Shown piece by piece: positions 47,933 to 59,600 of a DNA stretch of 64,000 nt (position 1 is its first letter; each line of letters opens with the position of its first letter). Both the position numbers and the translations under genes were made by a program. The notes beneath the pieces are model-generated. The model did no database searches. It saw only the letters and a list, made by a program, of their open reading frames with translations, and was not told where the DNA came from. The DNA comes from Hydractinia symbiolongicarpus (taxonomy: Eukaryota; Cnidaria; Hydrozoa; Anthoathecata; Hydractiniidae), in NCBI RefSeq assembly GCF_029227915.1, contig NC_079881.1, forward strand, positions 20,371,501-20,435,500, given 5' to 3'.

Positions 47933-48649
47933 TCATCATGTTCCTTCGTTAGCATGTCCAGGCCGCGAAAACTTTGTATTGGCTTTTCAAATAATCAGGC
48001 GTTTTGATTGGTATGCTACGTGCGAGCGATTAAAACAAAGTAATAAAACTGTGAGTAAAACTGTCCTATTTGTTTTCTCTGGCTACAGAGCGGAATTGGC
48101 GATTGAGAATTACGGGGGTAATTATTATTAAAAATGGCGTGATAAAATAATGCATTCATTTTAATAACTTATTTTTATTTTTCTTAAATAAGTTAATAAA
48201 TTAAAGTAATTGACTTAATCAAAGAAATAATTTTATTTTTAAAATGAAGTTTCCGACTAAACAGCGCTATGGTTTCTAGAAAATCGCGGATAGATCAAAG
48301 AAATACCCTTTTAAACAGACAGACAAAATGCAACTATTATTATAGAGACTATTTGGTAACCCGTGAAAAATAGCGGAGTAGCCTTTGTGTTTTGGTAACA
48401 CCACTATAGATATTTTATATTGCTATAGAAGTAGCTGGATACAAAAATGAATCAATTTGCAAGGGAAAGCATTTTTGCCCATCAAAAAAAATTTAAACAA
48501 CTATTTTTTTTAATCCAAGTTATTTATGACCACTTTCGAATTGAATTCTTTTCATTTCTACAATTCCTGCTATAACAGAGTTAGTGTCAAACATTTAAGA
48601 TGAACCTCTAAACTATTTGAATATTCTATAAAAAACAAGCGGATTATGA
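47933..48649. other. Intergenic, no gene recognised
   Basis: AT-rich with a run of 'ttaataaattaaagtaatt'. No repeat partner or open frame of note. Confidence 0.4.
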
Positions 48650-49078
48650 TCACTCAGTCTTCGCTCAGTTTTCGCTCGTCTTCGCTCAGTTTTTTTGCTC
48701 AGTCTTCGATCACCCTTTAATCATTCTTCAATAAATCTTCAATCAAACTTCGATTAGTCTTCGATCAGTCTTTGCTCAGACTTTGATAAATTTTCGGTCA
48801 TTCTTTGTGGAATCTTCACTTAGCCTTTGTCCAATCTTCGATCAGTCTTTGCTTAGTCTTCGCTCAGCCTTTGATCAATTTTCGGTTAGTCTTCGTGCAA
48901 TCTTCGCTTAGTCTTCGCTCAATCTTCGAGAAGTCTTCGATCGGTCTCCGATCAGTTTTTGATCAATCTTCGATCAGTTTTTGATCAACCTTCGATCAGC
49001 CTTCGATCAGTCCTCGATCAGTCATCGATCAGCCTTCTCTCATTCTTCACTCAGTCTTTGCTTAGTCTTTGATCAGTA
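48650..49078 (+). repeat. 12-bp minisatellite (cagtcttcgatc family), ~35 copies
   Basis: About 430 bp of degenerate 11-13-base units, consensus cagtcttcgatc, with cgatc/cgctc/tgatc and cagt/caat variants alternating. There is a local higher-order alternation of 'cgatcagt' and 'cgctcagt' units. Confidence 0.9.
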
Positions 49079-50193
49079 TTTTTTTATTATTTATGGTATC
49101 TTGAAATTTTGTGAAATTGCAACGCAAGGTACGGCTACTAGTAAGTAAAAAAATGTTGTTGATTTTGTATTGTTATCTTCAGAACAAATAGGAAACACTC
49201 TTTCATGTACCTAGCTACAGTTTTCAGGCCACACTTTTGCGTCAATTCTTAATTTTTAATTAGACAAATGATGTTACTACATGTAACTACACGCTTTTTT
49301 TTAAAAAAAATACCAAAGTTCCGACGAGGCTGGTCATTATTTTTATTACTCTAAATTTGTAAACAATATTGCTTTCCAAATAAAATTCTAGACTTATATT
49401 CTTATAAAGCATATTCCGCTAATTACCACGAGATACTTGCTCCCTAAATGTATGAGAATGTTTATATCTTTTGCCGATGATCCAATATCTTGAAGGAATT
49501 CGAAATCCTAACTTGTATGATAAATTTTGTATTTGTTATCAAATAACAATTTTATGATCAATAATGTTTGTTTATTTCATTATTACCATTATAGATATTT
49601 TATGAGTCCCAAGAATTAAATTAACTCTTGCTGGTTAGTTTCATATGAACATCCATTTAGGGTTGTTAATCTCGCTAAATGACTTTTTAACCTGCTGGAC
49701 GCATAACGGACTTTCTGTTTTACTTCAACTGTGTGTTTAAAATATTAATGAATAATTTAGCCGAAATTAAAAGCTTGTTCAGCTGTTTTGTTTAACCAAA
49801 TAAATTTGTAGTGCATATTTGTTTTGCTATTAAAATAAAGTGAACACAAGTATTCATTAGAAAATGTGCTCCTACCAAAATAAATAAGAAAATTAGATTT
49901 TTACGTATTCTAACGTGATAGAAGTTACATTTCTGCAATAATCATATCTCGGTTTTGTTCGTAAATTTGTTTCTGTTAATATCCTCTTGCAAATTAAAGT
50001 CTCGTTAAATAATGTATGAAAAAATCTGTTTTCAGTTGTGTTATGGTCAAGTTAATATTTGCTAATATTCATTTACAACCTAAAATTTTCTTTGATTTAC
50101 TTATATAATATAAAAAGTCATTATTATTTGAAAAACATGAGCAGCCCATTCATTCGTATATATATATGTATTTTGAATGTTAGAATTAAAAAC
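49079..50193. other. Upstream region of the GPCR gene
   Basis: AT-rich with no open frames of note. 'atataaaaag' at ~50108 is a TATA-like sequence ~90 bp before the receptor start codon. It cannot be confirmed as a promoter by sequence alone. Confidence 0.35.
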
Positions 50194-50208
50194 ATGATAT
50201 GTGGATAG
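50194..50208 (+). promoter_or_regulatory. Four-codon upstream ORF overlapping the GPCR start
   Basis: ATG ATA TGT GGA TAG starts five bases before the receptor ATG, in a different frame, and ends inside the receptor coding sequence. If the mRNA includes it, ribosomes would meet it first, which could lower translation of the receptor. Confidence 0.4.
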
Positions 50209-51356
50209 TGGAAAGCATTTCAATACTTATACCTTTGTTGCTACATGTTGTTGGCTTCTACTTATTGTACAAAAGTAGTACAAATATTGGTGAAAGTCAG
50301 AAGATCTTTCTCTTGCATTTAAGTGCCACAGAGATATGTATATGCATTTTTTTCCTATTCAGTGTTTTATCATTAAAGTTGTACGGCTTTGTTTTGGCGA
50401 CAAAAATTGCCTGCATAATGTATTACCCATTTGTGTTGGTCTATTACTTGGTCATGATTGCACTCACAATGGACAGATTCTTTGAAGTGTATTTAAACAT
50501 TAGATATCATTTATATTGGTCGGGAAAAAAGACTAAAATTACCATGTTTATCTGCTGGATAATATTTCTGCAAATTTTATTCGCATTTTTGTTATATTTT
50601 CACTATCACAGTGACGAAGGTTTAAGGAATATTATAGACGTTTACATTAAGTACGTTTCACTGCCGTTAGATATCATATTTCTTGCCATAGCAACAACTA
50701 CATACATATACATCCTCAACAAGTTAAGAAAAAATAACTCTGTAAGTCCTTATAGCTTTAAATGTCCAAAAGAATGGTCAGAAACAGCGATTACAAATCT
50801 GTCTGAACCAATATCAAATGAAAGCAGAAAAAAATCTTTTAATGTTAGTTCAATTTGTCCACAAACTAAAGAACTTACCACATGTGAAGATTGTAAAACA
50901 GATGGAACTGATACAAATTCAGGAGAACGTGAAAATCGATTAAGGTTTTTTTGCAAGAATCAAAGAGAGCCTGCTCAGTCAGATACGCAAAACAAATTAC
51001 CATCACTTCAAACACATACTGAACATCCTCGACATGTTAAAGAAATCAAAGTAGTGTGTTCTGATAAAGGTTGTAGAACCAGAAAAAGGAAGCGATCAAA
51101 GAGATTTAGAAACCAGTCCCTCCCAGTTCTACTTATATTAACCTGCGTGATCTTTGTTGTGGTGCCAGACATTATTCACTTCTGCACGTCAGTCGGGGCT
51201 TTAGAAGGCATTGATGATTTAAGAAGAGCACTCAATGTAATGTTCTTCATTGGCATGGCTTGTGATGCGTTTATCTACGTTATGTTTGCAACGAAAACAG
51301 GGAAAAGCTTTATTAAAAAGACAAACCAAATGTTGAGATTTATGCGAAAAATATAA
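50199..51356 (+). CDS. Rhodopsin-like (class A) orphan GPCR, single exon, 385 aa
   Basis: A plasma-membrane receptor predicted to signal through G proteins; ligand unknown. Seven hydrophobic segments: ~7-24, 36-59, 69-91, 112-135, 147-172, 308-329 and 343-364. TM3 ends TMDRFFEVY (D92-R93 in the DRY position). TM2 has LSATE where most class A receptors have LAxxD, so Glu replaces Asp2.50. TM7 ends CDAFIY instead of NPxxY, with Ala for Pro. TM6 has a Pro but no CWxP. The position of the amine-binding Asp3.32 is a Tyr, so it is unlikely to be an aminergic receptor. Intracellular loop 3 is long (~130 residues), rich in Cys/Ser/Lys and ends in a basic RKRKRSKRFR run. The intronless form and the short N-terminus with no signal peptide are usual for this class. 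A polyadenylation-like aataaa occurs at ~51571. Confidence 0.88.
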   Translation: MWIVESISILIPLLLHVVGFYLLYKSSTNIGESQKIFLLHLSATEICICIFFLFSVLSLKLYGFVLATKIACIMYYPFVLVYYLVMIALTMDRFFEVYLNIRYHLYWSGKKTKITMFICWIIFLQILFAFLLYFHYHSDEGLRNIIDVYIKYVSLPLDIIFLAIATTTYIYILNKLRKNNSVSPYSFKCPKEWSETAITNLSEPISNESRKKSFNVSSICPQTKELTTCEDCKTDGTDTNSGERENRLRFFCKNQREPAQSDTQNKLPSLQTHTEHPRHVKEIKVVCSDKGCRTRKRKRSKRFRNQSLPVLLILTCVIFVVVPDIIHFCTSVGALEGIDDLRRALNVMFFIGMACDAFIYVMFATKTGKSFIKKTNQMLRFMRKI

Positions 51357-53948
51357 ATTTGTGTCTTGTGTTTTATTTCTTTTGTTTTGAGGATTCTAAA
51401 AGAGGTTTATATTTCGAAATAATGTTTGTGTGATAATGTACGCTGACCTCCAACACAAAAAGAAAAAGAAATACAAACATTATTGAATAAACTACAAATA
51501 TTTTTGACTAAATATTTTCTTTTTGACATGAAATCATGCCAGACGTAAACTGAAATATATTTTTAAAGGAATAAAATTTATCCCATATTTTTCATCATTT
51601 TCGGTTTTGGACGTTCACATTTTTTTAAGCTCTAACAATTTGCAATGTGTTCTATCTATCTTTTTATGTAACTAAATTGTTTGATTACCTTAACGGGATC
51701 AATTTTCGCGTAAGATAAATTTCTGGGTTTTTGCGAATTTGTCCAATATTTACGTCCACACGAAATATTTCGAAACATGCAATTTGCAATTTACGAAGTT
51801 GCTAATTTGTAAAAATACGATCTCGTGACAATCCCCCCCCCCCCAAAAAAAAAAAAAAACATATTTGTTGTTTTAAGAAAGGTTTCGTTATTTAAGAAAG
51901 ACAATGGAACATTATTTCTTCATGACATTGTTTCTAGAATTATCACGAATCCTTTCTCCTGTTGGAATATTCCTCGTTGTAGGAAAATTTGAGTAGTAGA
52001 GTAAGAAGAAGATGCTACATTGTTTTGGTTCTAAACTTAACCACCTGCCTAGAGGGCTGCTTTTGTTTCCTTTTATGAAAATCAAATTTGAATTTTATCT
52101 GAGCAATTTTGACTCGCAAAAATTAAGGAAATATTTATTCGCAAAATAAAAACTAAATTTGATTTTTCAGTCTATGCGAAAGTTAATCCCATTGCTAAGG
52201 TAGTTTTCATGTGTTTTATGTAAAATACACTGCAACAAAACCTATTAAAATGCGTGAATTGTAATCCACATATTAAACGGATCATTTCTTATTAAACTTC
52301 GTTGTTGTTTTTTTTTTTTTAGAGAATTCTAAACCTAATATTTTTTAATATTTTTTTTAATAATTCTTAATTCAAGGTGTTAATGCATTTCCAGACATGT
52401 TAAAATTAAAACTTATTTTCACTGATTCGTGTGTTGACATGTGTGTTGGCATAATTGTCAAAAACCTACCAGAAGTTAGAATTCTACTTTTTTAGCTATC
52501 ACATTTTGCTGAACATTTCATGATTTTTTTAAAAAAAATAGTGAATTGTCTTCCACACAATCTGTGTGGAAAATAAAACGACACATATATTTTAAATAAA
52601 GAATAAAAAATCTTTGCAATTAAGAGGGATAGGAAATTCGAAACTACAATTGTGAGAACAATAAAATATACGCATCTTATGATGGAGGATGAAGAAATTC
52701 TGCAGTAAAGAAAATTTAGAAATCAACTTGAATTTGACTCGAACTTATTGTAACTGACGTTTCTTTTATAATCAAGTTGCTAGAAGAAAAGCAAAGAATC
52801 GATTTGCAAACTTTTCATCCACGTCTTTTCAACATCACATCCACTGAACTTGATGAAAATATTATGTATAGTCACTTGTGGTAAATTTTATATCATTAAA
52901 AGTGCTATAAAATTAGATACTTTTATATAGGAAAACTTGTATAGGCTTAAGCCTTGTATCACTATTCAAAAATAATTTATAATATTTTCAAATATAATAA
53001 GCTCTCTCGTTGCTTTGTAAAAAGTCGAAGGAAATTAGCTAAGAAAGTCAAACATTCTTATACGCTTTCAAAATTGAGCAAGCAATTTTTGCATCTTTAT
53101 GTTTCCATATAGATTTTAAACAAACCCTATCTCCTTTCTATTCACACAAATTTGGATTGCTAACTAATTGTTCTGCATCAATTGACGTAAACAAGCATTA
53201 ATTTACCCATTGTTTGTCTTAAAAAATCAGTTAGAAAAAATCTTCAGCATCCACTTCATTTTGTTTTACTTGTTATATTTATGTTTTAAGGAGTAAAATA
53301 TCGATCTTTAAACTTAAAGAAGGTCTTCTAGACCAGAGTAGGAATTAGTTTGATGGTTGTTTCAAGTAGGAGAGGTCATAACACTTTTTCAGAAAATATT
53401 AAGGAAATAATTTGTTCTTTACTATTAAGTAATCCTTATTATCATTTGTCGTGAAGAGGGATGATAGAAATGACAAATAAAAATTTTCAACTAATATGCA
53501 ATGCCAATATTTTCTCCTTCTGTTTGAACTTGAAAGTTTGTGTAGGAAATTCGACGCTGATGAGAGTAAAAAACGCTAAATGACAAGAAATTAAATAAAT
53601 AATAATAAAAATTAAAGACTGAAAAATTGTATAAATGTTATTATTACATACCCGTAAGCAAAAACAGCCATTGAATAAATAATCGTATTCCACCCGCATT
53701 ATTCAATGCTTGTGACGTAACATTAGTTTTGACAAAACATTCGTAAACGCATGTTTTGATTTTATCCTTTCCGCCTCATTAATTTTTATCGTAATTAACT
53801 GTGATTGGTTGTTTCTTAGTGGTCCGTTTTCTGATTGGTCGATTTCCAAACACGTGAAATGGCGGGAACTTTTTTGTCGAGAAAATTCTTTTTACAAAAA
53901 CATCAAAACAAAGAAATCGAAACAAAAATGGTATATAATAAAACATAT
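51357..53948. other. Intergenic, no gene recognised
   Basis: AT-rich, with a C14/A17 homopolymer block at ~51834-51862 and several T runs. Frames at 53487-53699 and 53779-54036 (minus) have no splice chain or domain. The second overlaps the palindrome and is an artefact of it. Confidence 0.5.
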
Positions 53949-54079
53949 ATACAATAGGTAAACATAGGTTATTGGATTTATTAACCCTCGGTGATATTAT
54001 ATTCAACTCCGCTGCGCGTCGTTGAATATAAATCACCTCGGGTTAATAAATCTCAATAACCTATGTTTACCTATTGTAT
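53949..54079. mobile_element. 131-bp near-perfect palindrome (MITE-like)
   Basis: The left arm begins atacaataggtaaacatagg and the right arm ends cctatgtttacctattgtat. The arms (~57 bases each) pair with only a few mismatches around 'tccgctgcgcgtc'. Such full-length hairpins are typical of miniature inverted-repeat elements. Possible flanking 'tat' repeats are too short to call as target duplication. Confidence 0.85.
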
Positions 54080-56602
54080 ATCTACTTAATATTACTTTGC
54101 AGTTCTTTTTACTTAAGGACTAATAATTTTTTTTTCAATTTTTTTTCAACTGATGTGCTTGCATTAATGTTGCAAGCAAGTTGTTTTTGGAAAAATTTAT
54201 TGGAAATTTATTTTAATTTTTGGAAAATTTATAGTACGTCACAAAAAGGAACAAAATAGCAGCAACAAAATGCCACCATCGACTTAAAATTCAATTACTT
54301 AAGTTCTAGAGCGACTTTTCACATTCTGTTTGAAGTTTCTGAAAGCTACATAACAGTTTTTTAACATATTTTCCGGTTTTTACATAGATCGCATCATGAA
54401 AAGTTGCCAAAAAATTGCCCGAAAATCCGGATTTTTCCGAATTTCGGGTAGAATCAAAAAAAATCAGGAAATTGGATTAATCACGTGTCCAAGACATGGA
54501 AAATAATTCTTCTTGATGAAACAAAGTTGTGTTGTAAGTTTCAAGTTCTAAGGATAATACTAACAAGAGTTATTATATTTTCCCCATTATTAGATTTTAA
54601 TAGAGATTTTTAGGGGTATTTTCGAGTAAAAGCCAGTATGGAAGCCTCTGAAAGGCATGGGACCTAAAATTTGGCATGCAGGTGTCTACTAGATATATAT
54701 TCAAACTCAGTAAGTATAATAGCCATGCAGCGCAACCTTAAGAAGTTATTAAAAAAAAAAGTCAGGTTGGCAAAATTCCCCCTCCCATCCCCGGACCGAA
54801 TAGGGTTAAAGCGGTGATAGCTGCACAGTTTGATTAATCAAAAATTTTTAAGCATTATTATTTTATTTTAACTGAACTTTAAATTATACACATGAAAATT
54901 ATAATTTAAATGAAAACTGCAGCTTAAATACTGACCTACCCATTGTATCCATTGTACTCGCAGCTTTTACACCAAGCATTCCTATTTCCTGTAGGTGCAT
55001 ATCAGCTTGTCTGCGTTACAGCTCTAATATGATAACTAATTTACTGTACAAATTCAAAGGGTGCTCCTTCGTTGTATTTTTTGACAGAACGCCGTCATAA
55101 TGTAATTTTAACGTCTCGCAGGTATATTAGGCAACTGCTATAATAAGATCTAAAAAGTTCCTTTTTAAAACAATTTTTTTTAAAAATGGCTTTAAAAATA
55201 ATTTACTTAAGGAGTCTTCTCATTTCTGCTTTTACAATTTGTTGCCTTGACAATCCCAAACAAATTCTACTTCTGTTTTCTTATGATATTCAATGTATTT
55301 AATTTATTAACACCCATTCTCATATTAAAAAAATCGTAAAATCCATCTACCCCTATTTATTAGAACAGATAATAAAAACTTGCAGTGGAAATGTTTACAC
55401 TTGCGAAATATTTTAATACCTCGTTTTTTTTCCCGGGTATATTAAAAATTGATACAATTTAACTGAAAACAATCATTGTTCCTGATATCCTGGATTTAGT
55501 CCTTTCTAGAGGCACTGACAAGCTGTTTTGGACAGCATAAAAATCCGATTGCAGTTTTGTGTCTCAACAAAAATAGTTAAAACAATGTCTTGGAATAATT
55601 CAAGTAAACACATCATTTATTATAAGCATCATAATTTTATTCTTTAATTATTTCCAAAAAAAAGATGGAAGCTTCCATCCCAAGATCGAAGAAAGCTTTA
55701 ATCTTCAGCTGGATTATTTGATCTCAAGATAGCTGGTTCGATCTTAAGATGGAAGCTTCGATCTCGAGATACAACATTGATCAATAAAATGTGTAGACAT
55801 GGCCCATGTAGAGAAAGCCAGCTATAAATGATTGCAACTTCCCGAAGATTAAGAAAAACATCTCTAAGTTTGATCTTTTTGTCCTGTTTTACGAAAAAGA
55901 CCTAGACGTTGTGTTTGATGAAAAGATATGGAAAAGGTATTACCAACACTATTTGTGCACATACGAGTTCATCTTGTTGACCTTGGTGTTAGTGTTGGCA
56001 TCTGTTTAATTATTACATGCCTGCTCTTGCTCTTGTGGCTTCTAAATATTGTGGAATTCACCTTTTTTTTTGAGCATGAAACGGAAATGTTCCCTTAGAG
56101 GATCCCCGGGGAAATTAAAATGCGTATGCGTTACACGGTAATATACACTTTTTGCTGTTAAGATCTAGCTATCACTTTTGCCAGCGCCTTGTTTGATTTG
56201 GTTCATTAGCGCGAAGCACAAAATATTGTATTGTAGGATTTTCTTGTTCGGATGAGTTTTCAAAATATTGTACTTAATTATTAACAGTATACATAAATAA
56301 CAACCAGTCGTATGTTATATAACTATATTGTTGTGAAATAATAACGTATAAAAATATGAAAATGGAAATTACAACAGTATTTTTAAACATCCCCATTGCT
56401 TTTTTAAACTCTTCTTCTTTAAACTACACTTTACTAAAACGCAAAAACTAATCTTATCATCTTGTCGCAGCAACTACAATATAATATAGTGTTTGCACAT
56501 TACAGAATGGTAAAGGAGAATTCTTAACAAAAAACTTCTACTACATCAAAAACAAAGAGTTAATATAATCTAAAATAATGTTAAAAAAATCGAGTATGCT
56601 AA
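54080..56602. other. Intergenic, no gene recognised
   Basis: AT-rich. 55660-55790 holds a degenerate repeat of 'gatctcaagatggaagcttc'-like units on both strands. 'cccctcccatccccggacc' at ~54778 is a short GC island without other context. No domain seen. Confidence 0.5.
55660..55790. repeat. Degenerate 'aagatggaagcttcgatc' repeat
   Basis: Four to five imperfect units, partly inverted because aagctt and gatc are palindromic. Confidence 0.5.
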
Positions 56603-59600
56603 TTAGATTTTGCCGTCAAAATGCTTTTTCGCATTTTTTTTAAAAAATTTAATGGCTGTTCGACATTCTTTATATTGCACGCCCATGAATGAAACAGGGT
56701 AACCGTCTCCCTGTAACGGGTCAACAATAGACCCATTAATCTCTAATGGTCGCCCAGGTATTTCAGGAATGGTGATGATCACGCCAAGATCTAACATTTC
56801 TGGTGTAACACTGTGTGGGATTTCGTCAAGTTTGACAACCTTTTAATAACATAAGAACATTCTTTATATATCATTAAAAAATAACAAAAAGGATTTAAAG
56901 TTGTACTACAAATCACATTAAAAGATTATGCTGATGCTATTTTTAAAACTACTTTTATAAGTTGGCAACAATTGGAAAGTTAATATTAAAATAAATTGTT
57001 TCAGGCTTTACAATGTTTTCTCTAGGATTCATTACAAAAGTAGTTAATAGAAAATGAAAAATATATACTTAGAAAGATATACAAACCTGATGAAAGTCGG
57101 GGAATTTGGTAGGCACATGTGAAATGAATGCTCGCTTTGTATCACCATACAAAAAGTAGGTTTGATGCTCAGGATACTCAATGTGTTTACTGGCTTCCAA
57201 ACTTTCCAAATGATTGTATCTAAACACTTCATCCACTTGCATGGCTACATCAAATAGCTTTTCTGTGGTATTTTCTGCATCTACGGTTTGATGGATCAAA
57301 ATAACGTCAACAACACGTGTAACAACAAAAACTACAATAGTGCAACAAAAGTAACAACAATAACACTGCAACAAGAACAACAGCCACGACAACAAGGACA
57401 ATACACCATCACCACTAACCACAACAACAAAAATGGGGAAAACAAAGAAAAGAAAAGTTCAACTAGAAATAAATACCTTTGTAAACTTCCATTATGAAGG
57501 TCATTTTGCCTCTTAGAAACTGTTTCATTGTTGTTTTGCCTTTTGTTTTAAGGAAGAAGGTGGAGTGATCAAGTTTTTGAGCATTTCTATAAATAACATT
57601 GGTACCACGAATTTACATAGAAAGTATATTTGCAATGTAATGCGTGAGACATATTTTACATGGTTTGGTCCAAAAATTAATAATAGCCATTATATTTCAC
57701 TTCTTACCTAAGTCGGTCACGATCTGCATCGGTGGGGGCCAGCATAGACAAAACCACGTGATATTGTTTGCCAGGAACAGAAAAGGATGGTATGTGATCT
57801 AAGAAGATCTTTCCATGTTTGTTCATTTTACTAGCACAAGCAAAGGTGATATGAACTTCAGGGTCACCGAAACCTTCCACTTTTAGCTAAATTAAAAGAA
57901 GACAGGCAACTTATCAAATCATTTGCATTGGAGAAATGTTTTTAAAACAGGAGGAAATACTGTCGTCATCTCCTTTGGACTACTCATACTGAAAAAGATT
58001 GGGATTTTAAACGTGCTGGATAATGTTTCTTTTGGTCTATTTTTGCATCAATTTCTGCTTAATGTTTATGTTACAATTTTTTTCAGCTGTTCATGTATGC
58101 AAATATATACAGTTTTATCAACACATCGAAATAATTTTTGGCATCATGTTATGTCGATATTCTTTTAGTTGGCTAAAGCGTGTGACGTAAAAATTTTTTT
58201 TGTAAGTTTACTGACATCTAGGAAATTTCTAAGTCACTACTTACACCGCCAATACAATTCATGACAACATTTCTAAAGAGCTTGCCAAATGCTGTTATAT
58301 TAAGATCATTGGCTTGAAACGGACTAATGCAAGTGTTTCGTAGAAAACCTAGCTCTCCTTCAGCTGATATATTTAATCTTTCTTTTAATTGATCAGCGGC
58401 TGCTCCGTACTTAGCAGGATCAATAATTGAAGTGGTTAAGAAAATTGGTACTCTTTTAGCATGTTGGCCAACAGTCACTGAAAAACAAAAACAATGCAAG
58501 TAATTTCATGCCATATCGCCATATCAGAACCACAAAGTTTTTTTATCAAATTAACTATAAAATCAAAACTCAGATTGTAAATTTAGCATTTTTTTTATTA
58601 AGCATCGCCTAAACTTATACCAGTCACCTGGTCAGTTTCTAATGAAGTTTGTTTCACACCTGTTTTTTAAGCCGTCGATATGTTTGGAGTGACAAAAATA
58701 TAAAACCTTCAATAACTCATAAATACTATCTTTTCTTTCCAGCTAAACAAACTCTATATTAAGGAGAATGGAAATTCCAGTCATCTTACCGTTTGTTTCG
58801 TCAAAAATATCTTTCTGAAGTTGGTTGGTGGCTTCCAAGTTAGTGGAGTTTCCGACCAAATTTACAACAAAGGAATTAATCAATGCGTCTGGACCAACAA
58901 TAGACAAAAACTTCATCGCTTCTTCGTCCTGTCACGTAAAAAATAATAGTACGTGCGACAGTCTCACATCATCATGTGCAATTAAAAAAATTTCTAAATT
59001 CCCTCCAATTACACATGTTTTTGCAAGATTTCAATCTTAAGGACCGTCCTAGATTAACAACAATATACCTTCGCTAATATTTCATTGTCTTTTCCCAATA
59101 TTCTTTCTCGAATAAATTTCTTTTGCTCGTTTTCTGATTGTGGAAAGCCGTCCGGTAATTTTGGAAGATCGATGAAATTGACACACACCCAATCATCATA
59201 ATCCTGAGCAACTGTCATCCACATGCAGTAAAATAATTTCGATCCAAGTTGGCATTGTCCCAAAATTCTGCCATACCCATATTGATCGAGTCCAATAACC
59301 TTAAAGTGCACAATTAAAGAATCAAAAAAGATTTAAATGAATCTGAATCTCACATATGTCTAGAAGACATAGGTGAGTCATAAAATTTTAAATACATGAC
59401 GCTTACCCTATGAGACAACAGGACTCCGGCTGCAGCTGCTCCAGGTTTTGATCCTTCTAACCCATAAACACCAACTGTCATGTCGTTCTCTCCATGAAAT
59501 ACTTCAGGAGCTGCCAAGGTGATAAAACCTTTCATTGTTCCATTTCTATAGCAAAGTGCTCCAGCTGGGTATAAACAGAGACCAGCTTTATGTGGATCAA

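Noticed and set aside
48650-49078. Regular short repeats suggesting a CRISPR array
   Set aside because: Units are contiguous 12-mers without unique spacers, and the genome is eukaryotic.
50199-51356. Amine receptor paired functionally with the nearby decarboxylase
   Set aside because: The receptor lacks Asp3.32, and proximity of 5 kb in a eukaryotic genome is not evidence of a shared pathway.
53779-54036. 85-codon minus-strand frame
   Set aside because: Its first third is one arm of the 131-bp palindrome, and the rest has no homology.
57288-57497. Asn/Gln-rich plus-strand frame
   Set aside because: It is an (caa)n microsatellite inside a decarboxylase intron and overlaps a real exon in antisense.
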